Shown here one piece after another: positions 1 through 8,458 of a stretch of DNA of 64,000 nucleotides; position 1 is the first letter of the stretch, and the number at the start of each line of letters is the position of its first letter. A program made the translations under genes and the position numbers. This DNA comes from Streptomyces griseocarneus. GTDB taxonomy: Bacteria > Actinomycetota > Actinomycetes > Streptomycetales > Streptomycetaceae. The DNA is taken from positions 62,001 to 126,000 of the forward strand of contig NZ_BNBL01000015.1 in the NCBI RefSeq assembly GCF_014655595.1. The letters are read 5' to 3'. The notes beneath the pieces are model-generated. The model did not search any database. It was not told the DNA's origin and saw only the letters and a program-made list of their open reading frames with translations.

Positions 1-872
1 CGCTGATCTGCGTCTTCCCCGAGCGCGCGCAAGTGGTATGCCTCAGGATGTCGGCGATCGGATCGTTGCTCGCACTGTCCGGCTGGCTGCCGGCCTCCTT
101 GCGGGGGAACGTATAGACGCGATGCGCGCCCACCTTGGAGATTTTGCCGTAGTTGTCGTTGATCTCTTGGCGGCTGCCGTAGTACATGAGGGCCTTGAAG
201 TACGTGAGGTAATTCTCGTACAGGCCCGCATGACTGATAGTGAGGGCACTCTCGTATGCGCGGAACTTGGTGTCGAGGTTTGCCGAGGCGACGTAGAGAA
301 CGTTCTTCTCGGTCCCTCCTCCAGCCAGTTTCACGCTGGATATCGTCATGAACTTGTTGTGCATGACCGGCGGCTTGCCGAGTGGTCTGGAACCCATACG
401 GTTGCTCATGCAGCCGCGGTCCGCCTTCCCGCCGGAGGGCGTCGGGTCGCACTCCACGACCTTGGCTTTCGGGATCGCCTTGAGAGCCTTGTGGAAGTCA
501 TTCCCGACCATGTAGCCGTCGACGACAACGCGGACGTGCACTCCACGGTCCGCGGCACTGCGGAGAGCGGCGATGATCGCCTTCCTGTCGAAGAAGTAGA
601 GGGTGAGGGAGAGCGTCGCTCCTCGTGGAGCCGCGTTGATGAGCCGGCCTACATGAGCCACGACGTCGGCGTGCGGGTCGGGGTCGAATTTCTTGTTGAA
701 CCAGGTGTAGTTGCGTACTTCCCGGGGCGATACGGGGATCACCGGGGCAGCCTCGGCGCTCGTCCCGATGGATGTGGCACCTGTGGCCGGAGTAGCAGAC
801 AGAGACACCGCCGCCATCGCGAGGGCTGATATGGCGAGTCTGCTGACCTTCTTTGATCTACGACGTTTCATC
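1..872 (-). CDS. Phospholipase D-like domain protein, exported, partial
   Basis: The gene starts at the ATG complementary to 870-872 behind an AGGAAGG ribosome site and runs off the left edge, so the C terminus is missing. The N terminus is basic (MKRRRSKK) followed by a hydrophobic alanine-rich stretch and an ATPATGA-type cleavage region, which looks like a secretion signal. About residues 60-190 read like a PLD-family (PLDc_2) domain, with LTLYFFDRKAIIAAL, a VRVVVDGYM strand and the motif VMHNKFMTI, the HxK core of an HKD motif. The usual Asp after HxK is not obvious. PLD-family proteins hydrolyse phosphodiesters in lipids or nucleic acids; substrate cannot be told here. The family is seen, secretion is inferred. 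Confidence 0.8.
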
Positions 873-1540
873 GACCTTCCTCGGCAGGGTTCCCAGGTCG
901 GCATCACCGCCATGGAGCAAGAACGATTCCAGGGACAGGCGAATCCGACCTTGTTCGGAAAGCTTTGCTGAATTTGTTGTCGCTCGGAGGTGGTCGAACC
1001 TGCCATGCCCAAGAAAGGGCAGTCAACGGCCTGGACATGTCCCGGCCCCTGCTTCGGTGTCCCAGCTGGTCAGAGCACTGTCCGGGACAGTCCCGGACGC
1101 TTCACAGAAGCGGAGGGTCCGCTTACTACGCTTCAAACGGTGTTGTTGATTGCCCATTCCGCGATGTATTCGTAGGGCGGTGGCCTGACGAGCAAGAGGC
1201 GAGCCTTTCACGAACGCTGCCCTGCAGCCGGCGCCGACGCCGGGCGGCAGCGCGCGGCGAGAACGGCGCCAGCTCGGACCCGGCCGGCAAGGCCCAGCCC
1301 TAGCCACCCTGTCGGGGGGGGCGGCTCATGGCCCGTGCGAGGGACCTTGCCCGGTCGCGCATTGTGTCGGCGGCCCGCCCGTACCCACACAACGCGTGGG
1401 CAGCAAAGGTCCCAGCGTGAACCCACCCCAGCTGAGCCTGGGAGCATACGAGCGCACGTGTCAGCTGGATGCGGTCAGCTCGGTGATCAAGGCTCCCCGG
1501 TCTCTGAACCAGTCGCAGCCATTCGGAGAAGAGAAACACC
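873..1540. other. Gene-poor interval with no supported gene
   Basis: Upstream region of the PLD-like gene. Codon-position GC bias is not sustained in any frame and base composition is uneven, including a patch of lower GC near 1130-1170. Open frames here overlap each other on both strands and resemble no family I recognise. Degenerate DNA left by insertion events is the simplest reading. Confidence 0.5.
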
Positions 1541-1800
1541 TTAAAGACCAGAAGCACTGGCAGGGGTCCCCAGCAAGAGGACATCAGCTATGGCCTGTTC
1601 AAAGGCATAGGAGCATTCAGGAGACAACTCTCGATGGGCGCAGTCCGTAAGCGTGCGGTATGTGCTCAGCAGGTAGTCGAGGCGCTGCTGGCGACGCAAC
1701 TGTGCTCGTGCCTCAGCGCGTGCCGTGAGAAAGGCCAGTACTCCGCCGACAGGACGGTGACGAGTGGCACGACAACCCTCTCAAGGATTCCACACTCGGG
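1541..1800 (-). pseudogene. Decayed small membrane-anchored protein
   Basis: On the minus strand a continuous protein-like stretch reads FLTARAEARAQLRRQQRLD and then YLLSTYRTLTDCAHRELSPE, ending at a stop at 1541-1543. The preceding hydrophobic segment (VVVPLVTVLSA) is in a different frame, so at least one frameshift separates the membrane anchor from the helical domain. The 5' end lies against the left inverted repeat of the insertion element at 1843, suggesting the insertion cut or displaced the start. The general plan, one N-terminal membrane helix then a helical cytoplasmic domain, resembles the intact gene at 20263-20733. Function unknown. Confidence 0.45.
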
Positions 1801-1842
1801 GTTTTCGTGCTGCCACCCCTCACCAGGCTCAAGGCCGTATAA

Positions 1843-1867
1843 CTGATCGTTTCAGAATGATCTGCGG
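1843..1867 (+). repeat. Left terminal inverted repeat of IS5-type element
   Basis: Starts CTGATCGTTTCAGAATGA and is the exact reverse complement of 2992-3016. It is preceded by the target-duplication copy TAA (1840-1842). Confidence 0.9.
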
Positions 1868-1885
1868 AGGCTCGGCGAGCGGCTA

Positions 1886-2245
1886 TCAGTCGTCGAGGCG
1901 GTGAAGGACCTGCGTGAACTCGCCGTTCTCGATCAGGCCGGTGAGTACCTGGGTCATGTTGCTGATGCCGGCGTCGCGGACGATCAGCCCGTCCGGGCAC
2001 CAGAAGTAGCGGCCTCCCAGGGCCTCGCCGCTTGCGGCCCAACGCTTCATCAAGACCTCGACCCGGGCAACGGTGAAGATGGTCGCGCTCCACCGCGAGC
2101 CATCTCGCAGCCGCACCTCGACGTCAATGTTGTCCACGGTCTCCAGGTCCTCGTCGGCATCCGGCAGGAACGCGGCCTCGAACTGATCCGTGTGGACGCG
2201 GTACCAGGGGCCGTCCCAGCTGCCCGGCTGTGTGCTCTCGCTCAT
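1886..2245 (-). CDS. Passenger gene inside IS element, 119-aa hypothetical protein
   Basis: The protein starts MSESTQPGSWDGPWYRVH and ends LIENGEFTQVLHRLDD. It is acidic, soluble, and has no signal peptide or membrane helix. I do not recognise a named domain, but the balanced composition and sustained coding bias indicate a real gene. It lies between the left terminal repeat and the transposase of the surrounding element and is transcribed away from the transposase, with its stop only 18 bp from the repeat. No clear ribosome site precedes the ATG complementary to 2243-2245, and the same frame remains open upstream to about 2479, so the start is uncertain. It may be genuine passenger cargo or a host gene captured between repeats. 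Confidence 0.6.
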   Translation of the reverse strand: MSESTQPGSWDGPWYRVHTDQFEAAFLPDADEDLETVDNIDVEVRLRDGSRWSATIFTVARVEVLMKRWAASGEALGGRYFWCPDGLIVRDAGISNMTQVLTGLIENGEFTQVLHRLDD

Positions 2246-2308
2246 CGGGCGAGTGTGCCGGGTAGAACTCGTCCATCTCAACCGCGTTGTTCTGGCGCGC
2301 TTCCGGGC

Positions 2309-2990
2309 GTGAACAACGATCATGTGCCCGATGACCTGTGGGCGCGCGTGGCTCCTCCGCTGCCGCCATACCCTGAGCGGCGACACCGCCACACGGAGCG
2401 GCGCCGGATACCCGACCGCATCGCGCTGGCGGGCATCCTCCATGGCCTGCCACTGGCGTGGCCTGGCCTGATGTGCCACGCCAGCTGGTGGGCTCCCCCG
2501 GCGTCACGGCCTGGCGCCGTCTGCAGGACGGGACCGAAGCGGGCCTCAGGCCCCGGCTGCACGCCACCCTGCTCACCGAGCTGCCGGCAGCAGCCCTGCT
2601 GGAGAAGGACGACTACGCCGTCGACGGCTCGCATGTCCGCGCCCTCAAAGGGGGCTTCACACTGGGCCGTCGCCGGTCGACCGGGGCCGCCCAGGCAGCA
2701 AGCATCATCTGATCGTCGACCGGCATGGCACCCCACTTGCGGTGTCACTGACCGGCGGGAACCGGCATGACGTCACCCAGCTGATACCGCTGCTTGATGC
2801 TGTTCCCCGCATCCGGGGCCTGCGTGGCCGTCCCCTCCACCGCCCTCGGCGGCTGTTCGCCGACCGCGGATACGACTTCCACAAGCACCGTCGACTCCTG
2901 CGCGGCCGGGGAATCACTCCGAAGATCGCCCGACGTGGCGCCCCGCACGGCTCAGGCCCCTCCGCCAGTTCAAAGGCCTCCGCAACCGGT
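2309..2990 (+). pseudogene. IS5-family transposase, frameshifted and 3'-deleted
   Basis: Fragments in two or more frames together spell a DDE transposase: VNNDHVPDDLWARVAPPLPP at the GTG start, then DDYAVDGSHVRALKGG (first catalytic Asp region), LIVDRHGTPLAVSLTGGN and RLFADRGYDFHKHRRLLR (second Asp region). At least two frame changes lie between about 2440 and 2705. After GITPKIARRGAPHGSG the normal region with the catalytic Glu (WVVERTFAWLH in relatives) is gone. The sequence jumps to LRQFKGLRNRY and then the right terminal repeat. The enzyme cannot be active, so the element needs help in trans to move. Confidence 0.85.
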
Positions 2991-2991
2991 A

Positions 2992-3016
2992 CCGCAGATC
3001 ATTCTGAAACGATCAG
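2992..3016 (-). repeat. Right terminal inverted repeat of IS5-type element
   Basis: Exact reverse complement of 1843-1867. The second copy of the TAA target duplication follows at 3017-3019, 42 bp before the macro-domain gene starts. Confidence 0.9.
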
Positions 3017-3061
3017 TAAGAGGCCGACCCGTTGTCAGTGCCCGCACCTAGGGTGACGGCC

Positions 3062-3541
3062 ATGAGCAACGAGATCGTGTACGTGCATGGCGACGCCACC
3101 CGCCCGCAGGGCGAGGGCCCCAAGGTCATCGCTCACGTCTGCAACGACACCGGTGGCTGGGGCCGGGGATTCGTCGTCGCCCTCTCCCGCCGGTGGCCGC
3201 AGCCGGAAGCCGCGTACCGGCGCTGGTACAAGGAGCGGTCCGGCAACGACTTCGCCCTGGGCGCGATACAGCTCGTCCAGGCCGAGCCCGGCCTGTGGGT
3301 GGCGAACATGATCGGCCAGCACGGCATCCGCACCCGCGGATCAGACCACGTTCCCATCCGCTACGAGGCGATCGACCAGGCACTGCAGCACCTCGCCGAC
3401 GCCGCACTGCGGCTCGGCGCCTCCGTCCACATGCCCCGCATCGGTGCAGGCCTGGCCGGCGGCCGCTGGGAACAGATCGAACCACTGATCCAGACCCGGC
3501 TCACCAGCAAGGGCCTGGCCGTCACGGTCTACGACCTGTAG
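3062..3541 (+). CDS. Macro-domain (ADP-ribose-binding) protein
   Basis: A 159-aa stand-alone macro domain. Diagnostic stretches are IVYVHGDATRP near the start, VIAHVCNDTGGWGRGFVVAL (the ligand-binding loop with the conserved Asn and the GGWGRGF glycine loop) and VHMPRIGAGLAGGRWEQIEP (second phosphate-binding loop). The CNDTGGWGRGFV pattern is closer to the TARG1/ALC1-like branch than to MacroD, so removal of ADP-ribose from acidic residues or DNA bases, or simple ADP-ribose binding, is possible. It is cytosolic, with no partner toxin (DarT-like) next to it. The insertion element ends 42 bp upstream, so expression may depend on sequence supplied by the element. Confidence 0.9.
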   Translation: MSNEIVYVHGDATRPQGEGPKVIAHVCNDTGGWGRGFVVALSRRWPQPEAAYRRWYKERSGNDFALGAIQLVQAEPGLWVANMIGQHGIRTRGSDHVPIRYEAIDQALQHLADAALRLGASVHMPRIGAGLAGGRWEQIEPLIQTRLTSKGLAVTVYDL

Positions 3542-3601
3542 AGACGCGGCGCACGCAGCCACCGTACCATCTGCGCTCCACCGCAATGGCCCCTTGCTGC
3601 G

Positions 3602-3796
3602 TCACGTGCTACCTCCCCGGACAGTCTCGCGGATGCGCTCGCCGCACTCACGGGCCGCGATGCCGTCGACCCGGGCCGCGGCCCGCTGGAACCCTCGGAT
3701 CTTGCCCAGCAGCCGCGGAGAGGCGATACCGCCGGACGCCTCGAGAGCAGCACCCATCTCCGCGCAAGGGCGGGGGCTGATACGGCACTCAGGCAA
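3602..3796 (-). other. Possible remnant of a helical protein
   Basis: The minus strand carries a short protein-like stretch ending ARVDGIAARECGERIRETVRG in an open frame of 64 codons. It has helical character, but there is no ribosome site and no recognised family. It could be the 3' end of a truncated gene. Low confidence. Confidence 0.25.
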
Positions 3797-3825
3797 GGAA
3801 CCGTCGTCATCTGGTTCCGCCTGCA

Positions 3826-4416
3826 GTGGGGGGTGCCGACAGCCCTGAGACGCGAAACGCCGTCACAGAGTGTGACCGGCTTGGTGCCGCCGCAGAGAAT
3901 GCCCAGTTCCGCGTCCGGCTCCTCGCCGCAGACGTCATGCTCGCCGCTCTTGCCTCAGCGGCCTTCGATGCCATCGGTCCAATCCGTAGTGCGTCAACGC
4001 GAGCTGATCTGACTGCACGCGAAGAAGAGTTACGGGACGCCCTCGACGCTTTTATCGCCGCCGCCGCTGTCCAGACCATTGGCCCACGAGACCCGGACAC
4101 ACCCACTCACCTCGGCGTCAACTGGCGCAGGCGAGGGGGTGACGGGCCCGAACTGGCGGTTCGCCGTGACTACGGCGGATCAACCGGAAGGGATCCTCCG
4201 CCTCGCCTGCTGTCTCATCAGCTTCAGACAGATCAGCTTATTCCGTCAGAGCATTTTTCAGAGGCTTCGGATACTCAACCGTCAGGCCCCGCCGCAAAGG
4301 CGCCGACAGGCACCGGTGCGGTTATTCAGAATTCAAGCGAGCCGGATTATTTCGATCTTCCGGCGGCAGGACGGACCGTCAATCGGAGGGGGCCGATATC
4401 ACTTCTGTGGAAGTGA
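3826..4416 (+). pseudogene. Probable truncated hypothetical protein
   Basis: The first 95 codons look like real helical protein (for example AENAQFRVRLLAADVMLAAL and EEELRDALDAFIAAAAVQTI). The frame then runs into sequence of lower GC and different composition after about 4130 that looks non-coding. No ribosome site precedes the GTG at 3826, so this is best read as the C-terminal part of a gene whose start is lost. The AT-richer 4200-4440 stretch probably holds the promoter for the gene at 4478. Function unknown. Confidence 0.35.
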
Positions 4417-4477
4417 TTGACCCTGCTCGCCGGGCACTGCTACCAACAAGGGGCCCAAACAGATGAGGAGCATCGGC

Positions 4478-5401
4478 ATGCTGCGCATTGAGGTCAGTAT
4501 TTTCTCCGGCCGTCCCGACCCGTCCTGGATCATCACCGACGAGAGCACGGTGAGAAGTCTGTTATCGGACGTGGCCGATGCGGCGGAAGAAGCGGTGGGG
4601 ATACCCGGGGCGGGGTACGACGGCCTGGGGTACCGCGAGGTCGTGGTCTCCGCCGTCAGCGACGACGAGCCCTGGCCCGAGTCCGTACCCCGCAGTTTCG
4701 CCCTCGGCACCCTGGGCGCCCGTAACCCGGTCCGCTCGGCCGAGCTGGCCCGCCAGGTCGTGGAAGGAATGACCCGCCACGCGGACACGCGGTTGGCCGA
4801 ACACGACCAGACCCCGCTCGGCGATGAGCTGCGCGAGCTGGTGCTCGGTGAGATCGATGCCTTCGCGGCCGAGCCGCCGGCCTGGACCCGGTCCCCGGCG
4901 CTTCCCGCGCACCCCCTGCGCACAACCGCCCAGGAGATCGCACCGAGCGCGACCTGTTACATCGAATTCGGCGCGTTCAACCCCGGCTTCTGGAACACCC
5001 CGGCAGTCCAGCCCAACAACAACTGCTACAACTACGCGCGCAACATCCGCACCGACACCTTCGCCCAGCCCGGCCGGGCACATGGCGCCCAGACCGGGAC
5101 CATGGCCTGCCCGAACGTCACCCAGGCCGCCCTCGCCGACGGTTTCGTCCGGCGCTTCCAGTGCCTGCCCGACAGCGAGAAGCCCCGCTGGCTCACGGCA
5201 CTCGTCATCTGGCCGGGTCAGGACTACCACTGGTACAGGTTCCACAGCGGCAATTTCTGGGGCCACAAGCCCGGCAGGACGCAGGCCCGGGACTACGACA
5301 ACAGTGGCAACCGGATCACAAACCCGGAAACCTGCAACCGCGGCGGCTACCGTGATTTCTGCGGGTACTTCTATGCCGGACGCTCGGTCAGCATCAGGTG
5401 A
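4478..5401 (+). CDS. FSGRP-module protein with C-terminal NNCYNYA domain
   Basis: I place the start at 4478, eight bases after AGGAG, which gives MLRIEVSIFSGRPDPSW and matches the start of the downstream paralogous module; an ATG at 4463 has no ribosome site. Residues 1-110 form a small alpha/beta module with FSGRPxPxW and GLGYREVVV. Residues 150-307 form a second domain with PNNNCYNYARNI (Cys near residue 183), a conserved FAQPGRAHG turn, QDYHWYRFHS (His near 251) and FWGHKPG. A Cys followed by His in this order is compatible with a papain-like fold, but the reaction is unknown. I recall similar NNCYNYA domains in uncharacterised bacterial and eukaryotic proteins (some labelled insoluble matrix shell protein 1); this is recollection, not a search. 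No signal peptide is seen. Confidence 0.7.
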   Translation: MLRIEVSIFSGRPDPSWIITDESTVRSLLSDVADAAEEAVGIPGAGYDGLGYREVVVSAVSDDEPWPESVPRSFALGTLGARNPVRSAELARQVVEGMTRHADTRLAEHDQTPLGDELRELVLGEIDAFAAEPPAWTRSPALPAHPLRTTAQEIAPSATCYIEFGAFNPGFWNTPAVQPNNNCYNYARNIRTDTFAQPGRAHGAQTGTMACPNVTQAALADGFVRRFQCLPDSEKPRWLTALVIWPGQDYHWYRFHSGNFWGHKPGRTQARDYDNSGNRITNPETCNRGGYRDFCGYFYAGRSVSIR

Positions 5402-5431
5402 ATCGCCATCAGGTGAAATGTCATCAGGTGA
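5392..5431 (+). repeat. Three 15-bp-spaced copies of CATCAGGTGA
   Basis: CATCAGGTGA occurs at 5392-5401, 5407-5416 and 5422-5431, exactly 15 bp apart. The first copy supplies the stop codon of the preceding gene. The array lies in the gap between the two FSGRP genes and could be a recent slippage tract or a small regulatory array. Confidence 0.75.
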
Positions 5432-5490
5432 GCAGGCCGGACGTCATCAGCCGAAGCCGAGCAGTGTGAAGAGATCATGAAGAGAGACCA

Positions 5491-5826
5491 ATGCTGGTGG
5501 AAGTGGACCTGTTCAGCGGGCGCCCCAATCCTCGCTGGCGCCTCGGTCCAAGGGCCGCCGAGGAATTCCGTACACTGACGGCCGGTCTCCCACCCGCGGG
5601 CCCGGTGGCCCGGCCCCCCTCTCCGGGACTGGGCTACCGCGGCTTCACGGTCACGGACGCCGACCGCGTGATCCACGTCTTCGCCGGCCGGGTGACCGAG
5701 GGGACCACGTCCCGGACCGACCCGGACCGGTCCCTGGAGCACTGGCTGCTGACCCGGCTGCCCTCGTCACTGCGCCACCTTCACTCCGTGGTGGCCGAGG
5801 CGCTCGAGAACGACCGGGACGACTGA
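5491..5826 (+). CDS. Stand-alone FSGRP-module protein, 111 aa
   Basis: It starts MLVEVDLFSGRPNPRWRL and continues with PGLGYRGFTVT, aligning with residues 1-110 of the gene just upstream but lacking the NNCYNYA domain. The gene starts 89 bp after the upstream stop, so the two are probably co-transcribed. The ribosome site is GAAGAGA, a little far from the ATG. The protein is small and soluble with no catalytic motif visible. It may be a regulatory or immunity-like partner of the longer protein through the shared module; that role is inferred only from domain sharing and adjacency. Confidence 0.7.
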   Translation: MLVEVDLFSGRPNPRWRLGPRAAEEFRTLTAGLPPAGPVARPPSPGLGYRGFTVTDADRVIHVFAGRVTEGTTSRTDPDRSLEHWLLTRLPSSLRHLHSVVAEALENDRDD

Positions 5827-6181
5827 CGCAGCGGCGAAGCACGCCCGTACGGGACTGCGCCCCCGGCCCGGCCCCGGCCTCCGCCATCCGCCTGGCCTGG
5901 GCATCTCGCCGCCGTATGCCTCCCCTATTGATCACCGTCGAGATCACTAAATGGTGTCCCGCAAGGGGTGTTGGGCGCTGGCTTGAGCTCTTCCTGACGG
6001 GTGCTGCCACGGCTGATGGCGCTCTTGGGGGAAGCCCCGCCCCCTGCTCAGGGCCTCCCCGCACCTGCTCGCCCCTGTTCCCCGCCGCGGTGTGCCTGCA
6101 TGCCCCGACTCCGGGGTGGCCCTCGGGCGCCGGTGAGAGCCCGCGTGAGGCGCCTTGGGGCCGAGTGCATCCCCTGACATG
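5827..6181. other. Interval without a gene between FSGRP pair and TetR
   Basis: No convincing coding frame. It contains an AT-richer patch near 5920-5960 and a C/G-rich stretch further on. It lies downstream of both flanking genes, which converge here, so termination signals are expected. I cannot define a clean hairpin. Confidence 0.4.
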
Positions 6182-6841
6182 CTATTGAGTCCGCAGGTTG
6201 ACGGTCAGCGTGAGGCTGCCGGGAAGCGCGGCGAATGCGTTGCGCAGGTCGGTTGCCAGGTCAGCGCGGGTGGGGGTGTCCGGTCGGGATGCCCATCTGT
6301 CGAGCGCGCAGTGGAAGGCTGCAACCAGCAGGTCCAGGGCGAGTTGCGGTCGCAGGTCGTCGGGGGCGGCGAAGTGAAGCCGACGGTGCAGGGTGTCAAG
6401 CGCCGTGCGGTTGGTCTGGTGGCAGAAGTGCAGGCCGTGCGCGTCCATGGACGGGGTCTTCTCGGCGAGCCGTCGGCTGAGGAGGACACGGCGGGCCCAG
6501 CCTTCTTCGGTCATCCGCTCGAGCGCGGCGAACAGGGTCTGCTGAAGCATCTCCGCTACCGGGCGGCCGTCAGGCTCGCGGGTTTCCAGTTCGTCGAGGA
6601 AGGTCCGCCACAAGTCGTGGGCCGGCGCCATGGCCACGTCTTCCTTGCTGGCGAAGTTGCGGAAGAACGTGCGCTTGGAGACGTCTACCGCATCGCAGAG
6701 CTCGTCGAGAGTCACCCCGCTGAAGCCTCGCGTGGTGAACAGCTCCAGGGCAGTGTCGATCAGCGCCTGTCGCGTACGCAGCTTCTTGCGCTCGCGCAGC
6801 GGGAGCCGGCCGTTGTCGGTTGACGGAAGCTCAGCAGTCAT
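6182..6841 (-). CDS. TetR-family transcriptional repressor
   Basis: A 219-aa regulator. The N-terminal helix-turn-helix is typical: [40 protein letters not shown], then [16 protein letters not shown]. The remaining helices form the ligand-binding and dimerisation domain, which does not show the ligand. It is divergent from the oxidoreductase at 6938 with a 17-bp perfect palindrome between them. By family logic it represses both itself and that gene until an unknown small molecule binds. The start is the ATG complementary to 6839-6841; its ribosome site is weak. Confidence 0.93.
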   Translation of the reverse strand: MTAELPSTDNGRLPLRERKKLRTRQALIDTALELFTTRGFSGVTLDELCDAVDVSKRTFFRNFASKEDVAMAPAHDLWRTFLDELETREPDGRPVAEMLQQTLFAALERMTEEGWARRVLLSRRLAEKTPSMDAHGLHFCHQTNRTALDTLHRRLHFAAPDDLRPQLALDLLVAAFHCALDRWASRPDTPTRADLATDLRNAFAALPGSLTLTVNLRTQ

Positions 6842-6882
6842 GACGCGATCGTACTCGAGAGGCAAGCGCCCCTTGCATACTA

Positions 6883-6899
6883 ATGCCACTGAGTGGCAT
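6883..6899. promoter_or_regulatory. Probable TetR operator
   Basis: ATGCCACTgAGTGGCAT is a perfect palindrome with 8-bp arms, placed between the divergent TetR and oxidoreductase genes. A TTGCAT -35-like hexamer at 6873-6878 reads towards the oxidoreductase, so a bound repressor would cover that promoter. Confidence 0.8.
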
Positions 6900-6937
6900 A
6901 TCTGTGGTTCTTGATCCTTATCGAAGGGTGCACCCCC

Positions 6938-7867
6938 ATGCGTGCTCTGCTCGTCGACCGCTCCGCTCCCACCGGACTGCGCCTTGGCCAGGTCCCCGAT
7001 CCCGAACCGGCCCCACACCAGGCTCTGATCCGGGTGACGGCGACCTCCCTCAACTACGGCGAAGTGCGGTTCAGCCTGCAAGAAGCGCCCGACGGTGCCG
7101 TCCTCGGCTGGGACGCGGCCGGAGTGGTGGAACAACCCGCCGCCGACGGGTCCGGCCCGGCAGCAGGCACGGCCGTCGTCACGCTCGGCATCGACGGCGC
7201 ATGGGCCGAACTCCGCGCCGTGGACACCGACTGGATCGGCACAGTCCCGCCCGGAGCCGATCCAGGAGCCGTCAGCACGGTCCCGGTCGCCGGAACCAGT
7301 GCCCTGCGCGCCCTCCACCGCACTGGCCCGATCCTGGGCAGGCGAATCCTGGTCACCGGTGCCACGGGCGGCACCGGCCGGTACGCCGTGCGGCTCGCCC
7401 GCCTCGGTGGAGCGCACGTCATCGCGTCCACCGGAGACCCGGACAGGCATGGCGACAGCCTGCTGGCAAACGGGGCGCACGAGGTCGTGGCCGGGCCACT
7501 CGAGGTCAGCGAACCGGTGGACGGCGTCGTGGACCTGGTGGGCGGCCGGCAACTTGTCGACGCTTACAGCATGCTCACCCAGGGAGGAACCCTGGTCGCG
7601 GTCGGGCACTCCGCGCACCAGGGAGAAAACTTCCCCTTCGGCGCTCTCTTCGGCGACCAGGGCCGGCACAACCGCTCGATCGTCGCGTTCTCCCTGCCCG
7701 CTTGCACTGGCCTCGCGCCCGACCTCACCTGGCTCGCCCACCGCGTCGCCGCCGGCGAACTCGACCCGCAGATCTCATGGCGCAGCAACTGGGAGGGGGC
7801 CGCCGACGCCATTGACGCCCTTCTCCAGCGCCGACTCCACGGCAAGGCGGTCCTGGACATCACCTGA
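6938..7867 (+). CDS. Zinc-type alcohol dehydrogenase/quinone oxidoreductase-like NADPH enzyme
   Basis: A 309-aa medium-chain dehydrogenase/reductase. It has the N-terminal GroES-like fold ([37 protein letters not shown]) and a Rossmann domain with [20 protein letters not shown] as the nucleotide-binding loop near residues 145-165. There are no zinc-ligand cysteines, which places it with the quinone oxidoreductase branch that reduces quinones or enones with NADPH. It is cytosolic. It is divergent from the TetR gene across a palindromic operator, a common arrangement for a drug- or electrophile-inducible detoxifying reductase. The substrate is unknown. Confidence 0.88.
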   Translation: MRALLVDRSAPTGLRLGQVPDPEPAPHQALIRVTATSLNYGEVRFSLQEAPDGAVLGWDAAGVVEQPAADGSGPAAGTAVVTLGIDGAWAELRAVDTDWIGTVPPGADPGAVSTVPVAGTSALRALHRTGPILGRRILVTGATGGTGRYAVRLARLGGAHVIASTGDPDRHGDSLLANGAHEVVAGPLEVSEPVDGVVDLVGGRQLVDAYSMLTQGGTLVAVGHSAHQGENFPFGALFGDQGRHNRSIVAFSLPACTGLAPDLTWLAHRVAAGELDPQISWRSNWEGAADAIDALLQRRLHGKAVLDIT

Positions 7868-8011
7868 TCCCGCATCGGAATCAGGCTCCTACGGCGGTTG
7901 AATCCGGTTCCTCGTCGACTGAGCAACCAAGTGAGGAAGAGGAAGCCCAGCCCGTAGGCCCATGAGCAAGCGGCCAGGTCCCACGAGGACCTGGCCGCTG
8001 TGCCGTTCGCG

Positions 8012-8086
8012 CAGGGGCGACAGGATTCGAACCTGCGACTAGCGGGTTTGGAGTCCGCTGCTCTGGCCGGGCTGAGCTACGCCCCT
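8012..8086 (-). tRNA. tRNA-Trp (anticodon CCA)
   Basis: Read on the minus strand, the 7-bp acceptor AGGGGCG/CGCCCCT, a GCTC/GAGC D stem, a CTCCAAA anticodon loop (anticodon CCA) and a GTTCGAATC T loop fold into a cloverleaf. No 3' CCA is encoded. The last pair of the anticodon stem is an A-C mismatch, so the molecule may be slightly degenerate. Its sequence does not match what I remember of the housekeeping Streptomyces tRNA-Trp, so this may be an extra copy in accessory DNA. Confidence 0.8.
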
Positions 8087-8154
8087 TCGGTGGCTGGAGT
8101 CTGACACAGGAGCAGTTCCTCCTGCCACCGGATTTCGGGCAGGGCACCGGCAAT

Positions 8155-8329
8155 GGATCAGCGGCGGGACGGCGGTGACGTGGAAGGTCAGAGCCACCAC
8201 GATCACCTCGTCGCCGGGGCCGATGCCGGCGGCCGCGTACAACGCGCGCAACGCGGCCGTCCCCGTGCAGGTGGCCACGGTGCGCCGGACCCCGATGCAG
8301 GAGGCGAGCGCGTGCCCGTCGGGCAGCAC
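8155..8329 (-). pseudogene. Fragment of a DegT/DnrJ-type aminotransferase
   Basis: The minus strand encodes GVRRTVATCTGTAALRALY followed by GIGPGDEVIVVALTFHVTA. This is the glycine-rich and PLP-phosphate region typical of DegT/DnrJ/EryC1/StrS sugar aminotransferases (TGTAAL..ALG.GPGDEVI). Only about 55 residues survive. There is no catalytic lysine region and both ends are cut. It is a relic of a sugar or cofactor biosynthesis gene, lying 70 bp upstream of the tRNA. Confidence 0.75.
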
Positions 8330-8458
8330 ATGGCCGGCGTCCGCCGGAAGGGTGGCCTGGGCAAGGACCCGGAACGCGCCGCCGCCCGCGACGCTCGCAC
8401 GCGCAGGGCTGAACCCTCGGGGGGCCGGCGTGGAACGTTTCGGGGCGGCGGAGCCGGG

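Larger units (their letters stand above)
1843..3016 (+). mobile_element. IS5-type insertion element carrying a passenger gene
   Basis: The element is bounded by perfect 25-bp inverted repeats (1843-1867 and 2992-3016; outer end CTGATCGTTTCAGAATGA) and flanked by the direct repeat TAA at 1840-1842 and 3017-3019. A 3-bp TNA duplication suits IS5-family elements of the IS427/IS1031 type. The transposase is decayed, and about 440 bp between the left repeat and the transposase hold an unrelated minus-strand gene (1886-2245). The element is about 300 bp longer than a typical member of roughly 850-900 bp, consistent with a passenger. Confidence 0.8.

Noticed and set aside
3062-3541. DarTG toxin-antitoxin system
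   Set aside because: The macro domain could be an antitoxin, but no DarT-like ADP-ribosyltransferase is encoded on either side.
5392-5431. CRISPR array
   Set aside because: It has only three 10-bp copies with 5-bp spacers, too short and too few for CRISPR. No cas gene is present.
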